Positions 16,803 through 23,898 of a DNA stretch of 23,898 nucleotides are shown here, in pieces (the first letter of the stretch is position 1; the number at the start of each line of letters is the position of its first letter). The DNA is from an uncultured Spongiibacteraceae bacterium. Its GTDB lineage: Bacteria; Pseudomonadota; Gammaproteobacteria; Pseudomonadales; CAMLJR01. The stretch is from assembly GCA_946480345.1 (NCBI GenBank), contig CAMLJR010000024.1:1-23898 (forward strand), read 5' to 3'. The notes beneath the pieces were generated by a model. That model saw only the letters and a program-made list of their open reading frames with translations, was not told the DNA's origin and did no database searches. A program made the position numbers and the translations under genes.

Positions 16803-19800
16803 TCAGCCCACCCACGCGCGAGCATTTCTGAACAGACGCAACCACGCGCCGTCTTCCTGCCAATCGTCTGGATGCCACGAATTGACCACCGCGCGGAATA
16901 CACGTTCCGGATGCGGCATCAATAAAGTCACTCGGCCATCGCGCGTCGTCACACCGGTAATACCGTTCGGCGATCCGTTCGGGTTCGCCGGATAACGCTC
17001 GGTGACGCTGCAATGGTTGTCGATGAATTGCAGTGCGATCTGCCGGCTTTGTTGCAATTGCGCCAATTGATCGGCATTCGCAAATTCGGCGCGACCTTCA
17101 CCATGCGCAACCGCGACCGGCATATGCGAACCGACCATACCGCTAAACAAAATCGACGGCGATTGCGGCACTTGCACCAGCGCGACGCGCGCTTCGAATT
17201 GTTCGGATAAATTGCGCACGAAGCGCGGCCACAATTCGGCGCCGGGAATCAGACTCTTCAGATTCGACATCATCTGGCAGCCATTACAGATGCCGAGCGA
17301 GAAGGTGTCGCCACGCTCGAAAAACGCTTGGAATTGTTCGCGCGCGCGCACGTTGAACAGGATGGTTTTCGCCCAGCCTTCGCCCGCACCCAGCACATCG
17401 CCATACGAAAAACCGCCGCACGCCGCCAGCCCTTTGAAATCGTCGAGTGCAACGCGACCGCTGAGAATATCGCTCATGTGCACATCGACCGCGGTGAAAC
17501 CGGCGCGATCGAATGCCGCCGCCATTTCCATCTGACCGTTGACGCCCTGCTCGCGTAGAATCGCCACGCGTGGACGCGCACCGCGTGCAATGAAGGGCGC
17601 GGCAATATCGTCGTTCTGATCGAAGCTGAGTTTGACGTTGAGGCCCGGATTGCTGTCGTCGAGCAGCGCATCGAATTCCTGCTGAGCACACTCGGGATTA
17701 TCGCGCAGCGCTTGAATGCGATAACTCGTTTCCGACCATACGCGCTGCCATTCGACGCGATTACCCTGCAATACGGTCTTGCCGTGCCAATTGAATTGCA
17801 ACGCCGTGCCCAAGTGGACTTCGCCGAGCAGCTGGGCGCAATGATCGAGACCGTGCTGCGCCAATTGCTGCAACACTGCATCGCGATCGGCACGGCGTAC
17901 CTGCAACACCGCACCGAGTTCTTCGCTGAACAATACCGACAACGCATCGCTGCCGAGCAGGCTCAGTTCGACGTTGAAACCGCAATGACCCGCGAACGCC
18001 ATTTCAGTTAGCGTCGCGAATAAACCGCCGTCCGAACGATCGTGATATGCGAGCACGCGGTTTTGTTCGAGCAGCTGCTGCATAGCCGCGAAAAAACCCG
18101 CGAGCAATTTCGGTTCGTCGATATCCGGCGCGTCATTGCCGAGTTGATTGAATACCTGCGCGAGACATGAGCCGCCGAGGCGGTTTTTTCCAAGCCCTAA
18201 ATCGATGGCGATCAAATCGGTATCGCCCATTCCTTGCAACAAAGAGCCGATGCGCAATTGCGGGGTCACAGTTTTGCGCACGTCGAGCACCGGTGCGAAC
18301 GCAGAAATAATCAGCGACATCGGCGCTGTCACCGATTTGTTTTCGCCGCTTTCGCTCCACGCGGTGCGCATCGACATCGAATCCTTGCCGACGGGAATCG
18401 TGATGCCCAGCTGCGGACACAATTCCATGCCGACCGCTTTTACCGCTTCGAATAATTTTTCGTCTTCGCCTGGATGGCCCGCCGCGCACATCCAGTTCGC
18501 CGACAATTTCACATCGGATAATTTCTCGATGCGCGCGCTCGCGATATTCGTGATTGCTTCGCCAACCGCGATACGCCCCGACGCCGGCGCATCGATCAGC
18601 GCGAGCGGCGTGCGTTCGCCCATCGACATCGCTTCGCCGCGATAGCTGTCATATGCCACCGTCGTCACCGCGCAATCGGCAACCGGCACCTGCCACGGGC
18701 CGACCAGTTGATCGCGCGCAATCATGCCGGTGACGCTGCGATCGCCGATCGTGATAAGAAAGTTTTTGCTGGCGACGGTGGGCAATCTCAATACGCGCAA
18801 TGCCGCGTCGTCCAAATCGATCGCATCGAGTTCCAGCGTTGCATGTGGAATCTGCGTGCGCGAAAAACTGCGCTGCATTTTCGGCGGTTTGCCGAACAGT
18901 ACCGACATCGGCAGATCGACCGGATTGCTCGCAAAAAACGCATCGCCGACGCGCAAATGTTTTTCGTCGGTCGCCACACCGACCACCGCGAACGGACACC
19001 GTTCGCGTGTGCAGATATCGGTGAACCGCTGCAGATTTTCCGGGTGCACCGCGAGCACATACCGCTCCTGCGCTTCGTTGCACCAGATCTCCAGCGGCGC
19101 CATGCCGGGTTCGTCGTTCGGCACCGTGCGCAGCTCGAACTGGCCGCCTTTGTCGCCGTCCTTCACCAATTCGGGAAACGCATTCGACAAACCGCCGGCG
19201 CCGACGTCGTGAATAAATTCGATGGGATTGTTATCCGCGAGCGCCCAGCAGCGGTCGATGACTTCCTGACAGCGGCGTTCGATTTCCGGGTTTTGCCGTT
19301 GCACCGACGCGAAATCCAGATCTTCGCTCGATGCGCCGCTCGCCATGGAGGATGCCGCGCCGCCGCCGAGTCCAATCAACATCGCCGGTCCGCCAAGTAC
19401 GATTAACTGGCAACCTGCGGCGAACGGTTTTTTCTCGACGTGTTCGGCTTTGATATTGCCGTAACCGCCGGCAATCATGATTGGCTTGTGATAACCGCGC
19501 CGCTCGGTGATGCCGTTAGGGCCGGGCGCGAAATCTTCGTAGGTACGAAAATAACCGCAGATATTCGGGCGACCATATTCGTTGTTGAACGCAGCGCCGC
19601 CGATCGGACCTTCGATCATGATATCGAGCGCCGACACAATGCGATTCGGCTTCCCGTAGCTCTGCTCCCACGGCTGCATGAAATTCGGTATCTGCAAATT
19701 CGAAACGGTGAAACCGTTCAACCCGACTTTCGGTTTGGAACCGCGCCCAACCGCGCCTTCATCGCGAATTTCACCGCCAGCGCCGGTGCCCGCACCGGGA

Positions 19801-20732
19801 AACGGTGCGATTGCAGTCGGATGATTGTGCGTCTCGACCTTCATTAATAAATGAATGTCTTCGTCGTGATAACCGTACGTGAACGTTTCCGGATCGGGAT
19901 AGAAGCGGCCGGCGCGGCTGCCGACGACGACTGCGGCGTTGTCCGAATACGCGCTGAGCACGCCATTTTTTTCGACGTTCTGGCCGCCGCTGCAGTTGTA
20001 CGTGTTCTTGATCATCTGAAACAGCGAATGCGGTTGCGTCTCGCCGTCGATGGTCCACGTCGCGTTAAAAATTTTGTGGCGACAATGTTCGGAGTTCGCC
20101 TGCGCAAACATCATCAATTCGACATCGGTCGGATTGCGTTTGAGCTGCTGAAAATTTTCGACCAGATAATCGATTTCATCGTCGGCGAGCGCGAGACCGA
20201 GTGCACTGTTCGCCGTCACCAACGCCGCGCGACCACCACCGAGAATATCGACGCTGGTCAGCGGCTTGGGTTGCGCGTGCACAAATAATTGCGCGGCATC
20301 TTCCAACGACGGCAGCACGGTTTCGACCATGCGATCGTGCAGCAGCGCGCCGATCTGAGTGCGCTGTTGTTGCGTCAATGGCTGCGAACATTTCACGTAA
20401 TACGCAATGCCGCGTTCGAGCCGTTGAATGACTCGCAGCGCGCTGTTGTGCGCAATGTCGGTGGCCTTGCTCGCCCACGGCGAAATGGTGCCGAACCGCG
20501 GCACCACGAAAAATAATTCGCCTTCGGCAGCGCCGGTTTGCAGCGCCGGACCGTATTGCAGCAATTGCTTCAGCAGCGCGGCTTCATTGTCCTCGAGCGC
20601 GCGCTCGGTATCGGCAAAATGCACATATTCGGCATATACCGTTTGCACCGATGGCAGCAACGCGGCCAGATTTGCATGCAGCTTTTGCAATCGAAACGGG
20701 GAAAGAGCCGGAGCACCGCGCAAAATCAGCAT
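16803..20732 (-). CDS. purL: phosphoribosylformylglycinamidine synthase PurL
   Basis: PurL makes formylglycinamidine ribonucleotide from FGAR, glutamine and ATP in purine synthesis. This is the large single-chain form: N-terminal domain, two AIRS-like halves ([42 protein letters not shown]) and a C-terminal glutaminase. The glutaminase triad is visible: Cys1149 in GICNGCQMM, and His1274 and Glu1276 in MPHPERVF. The open frame runs 42 codons further upstream, but homology begins with the ATG at 20732 ([18 protein letters not shown]). An AGAGGT lies about 11 bases before it. The 1309-residue length matches the family. It diverges from mltF, a pairing also known from Pseudomonas. Its leader and promoter hold repeats listed separately. 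Confidence 0.97.
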   Translation of the reverse strand: MLILRGAPALSPFRLQKLHANLAALLPSVQTVYAEYVHFADTERALEDNEAALLKQLLQYGPALQTGAAEGELFFVVPRFGTISPWASKATDIAHNSALRVIQRLERGIAYYVKCSQPLTQQQRTQIGALLHDRMVETVLPSLEDAAQLFVHAQPKPLTSVDILGGGRAALVTANSALGLALADDEIDYLVENFQQLKRNPTDVELMMFAQANSEHCRHKIFNATWTIDGETQPHSLFQMIKNTYNCSGGQNVEKNGVLSAYSDNAAVVVGSRAGRFYPDPETFTYGYHDEDIHLLMKVETHNHPTAIAPFPGAGTGAGGEIRDEGAVGRGSKPKVGLNGFTVSNLQIPNFMQPWEQSYGKPNRIVSALDIMIEGPIGGAAFNNEYGRPNICGYFRTYEDFAPGPNGITERRGYHKPIMIAGGYGNIKAEHVEKKPFAAGCQLIVLGGPAMLIGLGGGAASSMASGASSEDLDFASVQRQNPEIERRCQEVIDRCWALADNNPIEFIHDVGAGGLSNAFPELVKDGDKGGQFELRTVPNDEPGMAPLEIWCNEAQERYVLAVHPENLQRFTDICTRERCPFAVVGVATDEKHLRVGDAFFASNPVDLPMSVLFGKPPKMQRSFSRTQIPHATLELDAIDLDDAALRVLRLPTVASKNFLITIGDRSVTGMIARDQLVGPWQVPVADCAVTTVAYDSYRGEAMSMGERTPLALIDAPASGRIAVGEAITNIASARIEKLSDVKLSANWMCAAGHPGEDEKLFEAVKAVGMELCPQLGITIPVGKDSMSMRTAWSESGENKSVTAPMSLIISAFAPVLDVRKTVTPQLRIGSLLQGMGDTDLIAIDLGLGKNRLGGSCLAQVFNQLGNDAPDIDEPKLLAGFFAAMQQLLEQNRVLAYHDRSDGGLFATLTEMAFAGHCGFNVELSLLGSDALSVLFSEELGAVLQVRRADRDAVLQQLAQHGLDHCAQLLGEVHLGTALQFNWHGKTVLQGNRVEWQRVWSETSYRIQALRDNPECAQQEFDALLDDSNPGLNVKLSFDQNDDIAAPFIARGARPRVAILREQGVNGQMEMAAAFDRAGFTAVDVHMSDILSGRVALDDFKGLAACGGFSYGDVLGAGEGWAKTILFNVRAREQFQAFFERGDTFSLGICNGCQMMSNLKSLIPGAELWPRFVRNLSEQFEARVALVQVPQSPSILFSGMVGSHMPVAVAHGEGRAEFANADQLAQLQQSRQIALQFIDNHCSVTERYPANPNGSPNGITGVTTRDGRVTLLMPHPERVFRAVVNSWHPDDWQEDGAWLRLFRNARAWVG

Positions 20733-20756
20733 GCCGGAAAGTACCTCTGCAATGGG

Positions 20757-20778
20757 AAAAGCGGCCGGGGCCGACCGC
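20757..20778 (-). other. terminator-like hairpin in the purL leader
   Basis: On the minus strand GCGGTCG (20778-20772), GCCC as loop, and CGGCCGC (20767-20761) form a 7-bp stem with one G-U pair, followed by TTTT (20760-20757). It begins only about 6 bases after the predicted purL start point and ends 25 bases before the ATG. It resembles an attenuator. The T run is short and no alternative antiterminator fold was identified. Confidence 0.4.
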
Positions 20779-20790
20779 GGAAAGGCGCGT

Positions 20791-20819
20791 ATTGTAAAGG
20801 ATTGAGCCGGATTGATCAG
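20791..20819 (-). promoter_or_regulatory. candidate purL promoter
   Basis: TACAAT on the minus strand (20796-20791, 5 of 6) is the -10 candidate. CTGATC (20819-20814) lies 17 bases upstream as a poor -35 (3 of 6). The predicted start is near 20784. No PurR-like operator was recognised. Confidence 0.45.
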
Positions 20820-20857
20820 CCGCGAATCGCCACTGACGAGCTCGGGTTGGCTGATCA
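20813..20857. repeat. inverted TGATCAGCC / GGCTGATCA pair in the purL-mltF control region
   Basis: TGATCAGCC (20813-20821) and its exact reverse complement GGCTGATCA (20849-20857) are 27 bases apart and point toward each other. The left arm covers the -35 region of the purL promoter and the right arm that of the mltF promoter. Each arm contains the smaller palindrome TGATCA with a GATC site. The placement suggests paired operator half-sites, but no regulator is identified. Confidence 0.5.
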
Positions 20858-20875
20858 CACTTTGACCATTACAAT
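20847..20875 (+). promoter_or_regulatory. candidate mltF promoter
   Basis: TTGGCT (20847-20852, 4 of 6) and TACAAT (20870-20875, 5 of 6) are exactly 17 bases apart. Transcription would start near 20882-20883, which is the A of the mltF ATG at 20883. The message could therefore be leaderless, which fits the lack of a ribosome site. Confidence 0.5.
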
Positions 20876-20882
20876 GCGCGCC

Positions 20883-22346
20883 ATGAATTTATCGAGTTCC
20901 CCCCGCTCGCCCGCCTCCCCCCTGCGCCGTCTTCATTGGCTGCTGATGCTTCTCGCTACCGCGGTGGCACTCAGCGGCTGCGGTTCGTCCGATCATCTGC
21001 AAGAGATCAAGGATGCAGGCGTACTGCGTGTGCTGACTCGTAACAGCCCGACGACGTATTTTGAAGATCGCAACGGACCTACCGGTTTTGAGTACGACTT
21101 ATCGAAGCGTTTCGCCGATTACCTCGGCGTGAAATTGCAGATCGAAACGCAACCCAGCATCGACGGCATTTACGAAAACCTCGGCCGGGGCCGTGCCGAC
21201 ATCGCCGCCGCCGGTCTCGCCGTCACCCAGAGCCGCGATGACGGCGTTGAATTCACACTCGGTTATCTCGATGTCGAACTGTTGGTGCTGACACATCGCG
21301 ATGGCATCGAGCCAAAATCGTTTGCCGATTTAGTGAATACGCGCATCCACGTGCTCGCCGGCAGCAATGCCGCGAAATTGCTACACGATCGGCAAGCCGC
21401 GTTGCCCGAATTGCGCTGGGAAGAATCGAGCGATCTCGAAACCATCGATCTACTCGATCAACTCGATAACAAGGAAGTCGATGCGATCATCCTGAACTCG
21501 AACGAATTCGCGGCGAATCGCGCGTTTTATCGCGATCTGCGCGCCGCATTCAGTGCCGGCGAAAAAACGCAACTGGCATGGGCGCTGGCGAAAGACCCGC
21601 GCAATCAACGCTTGCTGGAAACGTTGAACGATTTTCTCGCGAACCTGAGAAAGAGCGGAGAGCTCGCGCAGCTGGTCGATCACTACTATGCGAAAAGCGC
21701 CGACAACGATAACTACGATGCCGAAACTTTCACCACTAATCTCCAGCGCACGCTGCCGAAATACCGCGACATGATCGAGCAAGTCGCGGAGGATTTCGAT
21801 TTCGATTGGCGTCTACTTGCCGCTATTAGCTACGCCGAATCCGAATGGAAACCCACTGCCACATCGCCGACCGGCGTGCGCGGCATGATGATGCTGACCA
21901 ATGCCACAGCCCGCGAGGTCGGCGTCAAAAATCGTATCGATCCACTGCAAAGTCTGCGCGGCGGTGCACGTTATCTGAAAGCGATTTTGCAGAACCTGCC
22001 GCCAAGCATTCAGGAGTCGGACCGGATGTGGTTCGCACTCGCCGCGTACAACGTTGGTTACGGCCATCTCGACGATGCACGAATTCTTGCGGAAAAAATG
22101 GGCAAAGATCCGAACAAGTGGGTAGACGTGAAAGAAACGCTGCCACTGCTACAGAAAAGTCAGTATTACGAAAAGACGCGTTACGGCTATGCACGCGGCC
22201 GCGAACCGGTACGTTACGTACAAAATATTCGCTATTACTACAACCTGCTGACATGGACCGAAGTCGCCAAGCAGCGCACACCGCCGCCCAAAAGTACCGA
22301 CCAATATCTGCCGGAAATTTTCGATGCGACGTTGAACGCGCTGTAG
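20883..22346 (+). CDS. mltF: membrane-bound lytic murein transglycosylase MltF
   Basis: MltF cleaves peptidoglycan glycan strands with formation of anhydro-muramic acid. This 487-residue form has a lipoprotein signal with lipobox L-S-G-C (Cys33). An SBP_bac_3-like domain follows (about 40-270: [29 protein letters not shown]), then a lytic transglycosylase domain (about 290-460). The catalytic Glu319 is in ISYAESEW, followed by [13 protein letters not shown] and [10 protein letters not shown]. The regulatory domain plus SLT order is the MltF pattern. ATG 20883 is chosen. ATG 20874 is in frame but lies inside the predicted -10 element. A much longer open frame upstream, from 20538, is antisense to purL and is not part of the gene. 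The protein is expected on the outer membrane. Confidence 0.95.
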   Translation: MNLSSSPRSPASPLRRLHWLLMLLATAVALSGCGSSDHLQEIKDAGVLRVLTRNSPTTYFEDRNGPTGFEYDLSKRFADYLGVKLQIETQPSIDGIYENLGRGRADIAAAGLAVTQSRDDGVEFTLGYLDVELLVLTHRDGIEPKSFADLVNTRIHVLAGSNAAKLLHDRQAALPELRWEESSDLETIDLLDQLDNKEVDAIILNSNEFAANRAFYRDLRAAFSAGEKTQLAWALAKDPRNQRLLETLNDFLANLRKSGELAQLVDHYYAKSADNDNYDAETFTTNLQRTLPKYRDMIEQVAEDFDFDWRLLAAISYAESEWKPTATSPTGVRGMMMLTNATAREVGVKNRIDPLQSLRGGARYLKAILQNLPPSIQESDRMWFALAAYNVGYGHLDDARILAEKMGKDPNKWVDVKETLPLLQKSQYYEKTRYGYARGREPVRYVQNIRYYYNLLTWTEVAKQRTPPPKSTDQYLPEIFDATLNAL

Positions 22347-22417
22347 CGACCAGCAATCCAATTCTTCTCATCGCCATTTCCAGATAACACTTTCGCAATA
22401 ACAAGAGGGAGCGAACG

Positions 22418-23898
22418 ATGCTGCAACGTAAACGTTTACCGAAGACATCCCGCATCAAATCGATAATCAAGCTGACAGGAGCGATTGCCGCGATGACATT
22501 TTCCGCAGTGACCGCACTCGCCGCCGCGCCGACGCAGGTGCGTATCGAAACCGGCGTCATCGAAGGCGCCGTGAACGCCGATGTGCTGACATTCAAAGGC
22601 ATCCCCTTTGCCGCACCGCCGCTCGGCGAGTTGCGCTGGCGACCGCCGCAACCGGCACTGCCGTGGGAGGGCGTGCGCCCCGCGAAAGAATATGGCGCCG
22701 ATTGCATGCAGAAGCCGTTCGCCGGCGATGCCGCGCCACTTAGCGTGACGACTGCTGAAGACTGTCTGGTGCTGAACATCTGGCGCCCTGCCAGTAAGGC
22801 GAAAAAGCTGCCGGTAATGGTCTGGATTTACGGCGGCGGTTTCGTCAATGGCGGCTCGTCGCCTGCCGTCTATGCAGGCGATCAATTTGCGAAAGCGGGC
22901 GTGATGTTCGTCAGTTTCAATTATCGTGTCGGCCGCTTTGGCTTCTTTGGTTTTCCTGCGTTGACGCAGGAATTTCCCGACGAACCGAAAGGCAACTATG
23001 GCTACATGGATCAGATTGCCGCGCTGCAATGGGTACAGCGCAATATCAAAGCATTCGGCGGCGATCCGGATAACGTCACGGTATTCGGCGAGTCGGCCGG
23101 CGGCGGTTCGGTGCATATGCTTCTCACCTCGCCACTCGCACGCGGCTTAATGCATAAAGCGATCGTGCAATCGGGCGGCGGTCGCGGCAGCCTGATGGGC
23201 GAACGCAGCCTGAACGAAAGTAAACCCGGCCTGCCTTCCGCCGAAGAAATCGGCATCAACTTCGCGCGCAAGCATGGCATCGAAGGCACCGACGCCGATG
23301 CATTGGCGAAGTTGCGCGCATTGCCGGCGGAAAAAATCGTCGATGGTCTCGATTTGAATGCGCTGTTTGTTACCGCGAAAGTGCCCACCTACGGCGGCCC
23401 GATAGCAGACGGCAAAATCGTGGTAGGCACACCGCAGGATATCTATCGCCGCGGCGATAACGCCAAAGTACCGATCATCACCGGCGCCACCAGCGCCGAT
23501 TTGGGTTTTACCTCAGCGCCGACCAAAGATGCATTGTTTACCGCATTCGGTTCGCATCGCGACGCGGCCAGTGCTGCGTATGACCCCGAGGGCACTACGC
23601 CATTGCCGCTGCTGAAAAATTTAACCGGCATGGACAGGGTCATGGTGGAACCTGCGCGCTTCGTTGCCAGAGAATTCGCCGCACAGAATATTCCCGCGTA
23701 TGAATATCGTTTTTCGTACGTCGCCCAATCGATGAAAAGCGAATGGAAAACCGGCGCACCGCACGCGACGGAAATTCCGTATGTATTCGATACGGTCGCA
23801 GCGAAATATAACGACAAGCTGGCGCCCGAAGATAAAGCGATAGCGCGTATCGCCAATGCATACTGGGTGAATTTCGCCAAATCGGGAAACCCAAACGG
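22418..23898 (+). CDS. secreted type B carboxylesterase (partial, cut at the right edge)
   Basis: This alpha/beta-hydrolase of the carboxylesterase type B / para-nitrobenzyl esterase family is read for 493 residues with no stop before the window ends. A signal peptide (about 1-37) has a basic start, a hydrophobic core and ALAAA before PTQ. Typical motifs are FKGIPFAAPPLGELRW, EDCLVLNIW, the oxyanion loop IYGGGF and the nucleophile elbow GESAGGGS with Ser226. His449 (APHATEIPYVF) is the base. The acid is probably Asp361 in GATSADLGF, where many relatives have Asp-Glu-Gly. Cys96 and Cys116 can form the conserved first disulfide. The ATG at 22418 has an AGAGGGAG ribosome site. It follows mltF by 71 bases with no clear terminator between. 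The natural substrate is unknown. Family members hydrolyse esters in the periplasm or medium. Confidence 0.92.
   Translation, partial: MLQRKRLPKTSRIKSIIKLTGAIAAMTFSAVTALAAAPTQVRIETGVIEGAVNADVLTFKGIPFAAPPLGELRWRPPQPALPWEGVRPAKEYGADCMQKPFAGDAAPLSVTTAEDCLVLNIWRPASKAKKLPVMVWIYGGGFVNGGSSPAVYAGDQFAKAGVMFVSFNYRVGRFGFFGFPALTQEFPDEPKGNYGYMDQIAALQWVQRNIKAFGGDPDNVTVFGESAGGGSVHMLLTSPLARGLMHKAIVQSGGGRGSLMGERSLNESKPGLPSAEEIGINFARKHGIEGTDADALAKLRALPAEKIVDGLDLNALFVTAKVPTYGGPIADGKIVVGTPQDIYRRGDNAKVPIITGATSADLGFTSAPTKDALFTAFGSHRDAASAAYDPEGTTPLPLLKNLTGMDRVMVEPARFVAREFAAQNIPAYEYRFSYVAQSMKSEWKTGAPHATEIPYVFDTVAAKYNDKLAPEDKAIARIANAYWVNFAKSGNPN

Noticed and set aside
18708..19406. 232-codon plus-strand open frame opposite purL
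   Set aside because: It is antisense to conserved PurL domains, and its low-complexity, Arg-rich product shows no domain.
20733..20858. 42-codon N-terminal extension of purL
   Set aside because: Family homology begins at the ATG at 20732. The extension crosses the predicted purL promoter and the repeat arms.
20538..20882. N-terminal extension of about 115 codons in frame with mltF
   Set aside because: It is antisense to the purL coding start, has no homology to MltF, and the lipoprotein signal begins at 20883.
21925..23116. Two long minus-strand open frames (284 and 226 codons) opposite mltF and the esterase
   Set aside because: Both are shadows of real plus-strand genes that have catalytic motifs and ribosome sites.
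1..23898. Frequent GATCG, CGATC and TCGAT words
   Set aside because: They are mostly within coding regions and follow from common Asp, Ile, Arg and Ser codons. No ordered array or fixed spacing was seen.
1..23898. tRNA genes, CRISPR arrays, insertion sequences, attachment sites
   Set aside because: None was seen: no cloverleaf-like sequence, no direct-repeat array, no transposase or integrase motif.

Overview
The window is a stretch of bacterial chromosome with the core gene order of a non-enteric gammaproteobacterium. The order secDF / suhB / trmJ / iscRS / ndk-rlmN-pilW-rodZ-ispG-hisS-yfgM-bamB-der is the one known from Pseudomonas-like genomes. The group III truncated globin, PilW and MltF fit the same background. 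Genus cannot be told from the sequence alone. There are no tRNA or rRNA genes, insertion sequences, prophage genes or CRISPR arrays.

Layout. Positions 1-234 are an AT-rich leader for a small, divergent cold-shock-domain protein (235-483, +). A 22-bp perfect palindrome follows, overlapped by a second hairpin. From 562 to 10169 ten genes lie head to tail on the minus strand. In transcription order they are ndk, rlmN, pilW, rodZ, ispG, hisS, yfgM, bamB, der and a truncated haemoglobin. Gaps are 2-85 bases, with one overlap. They join nucleotide metabolism, translation (RlmN, HisRS, Der), isoprenoid supply (IspG), cell shape (RodZ), the type IV pilus (PilW) and envelope biogenesis (YfgM, BamB). 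Next come iscS and iscR (minus), then trmJ (minus) and suhB (plus), which diverge from a shared promoter region. secF and secD (minus) meet suhB at a bidirectional terminator. purL (minus) and mltF (plus) also diverge from a shared control region. A secreted type B carboxylesterase (plus) is cut by the right edge.

Most noteworthy is a stripped isc locus. iscR and iscS are present, and IscR keeps its Fe-S ligands and a near-consensus type 1 IscR operator over its own promoter. The genes that normally follow iscS (iscU, iscA, hscB, hscA, fdx) are missing: only about 150 bases separate iscS from ndk. IscS also ends about 20 residues early, exactly where the IscU-docking tail of the E. coli protein begins. 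This suggests the IscU scaffold pathway was lost together with its docking site, leaving a desulfurase for other sulfur acceptors or another Fe-S system, and a regulator that still senses Fe-S status. cysE is absent between trmJ and iscR, and yajC is absent upstream of secD.

Regulatory structure is also visible. A pair of TGATCAGCC / GGCTGATCA arms sits over the -35 regions of the purL and mltF promoters. A terminator-like hairpin lies in the purL leader. The mltF promoter is placed so that its mRNA may be leaderless. An inverted repeat lies between the extended -10 promoters of trmJ and suhB. These are read by eye and need testing.
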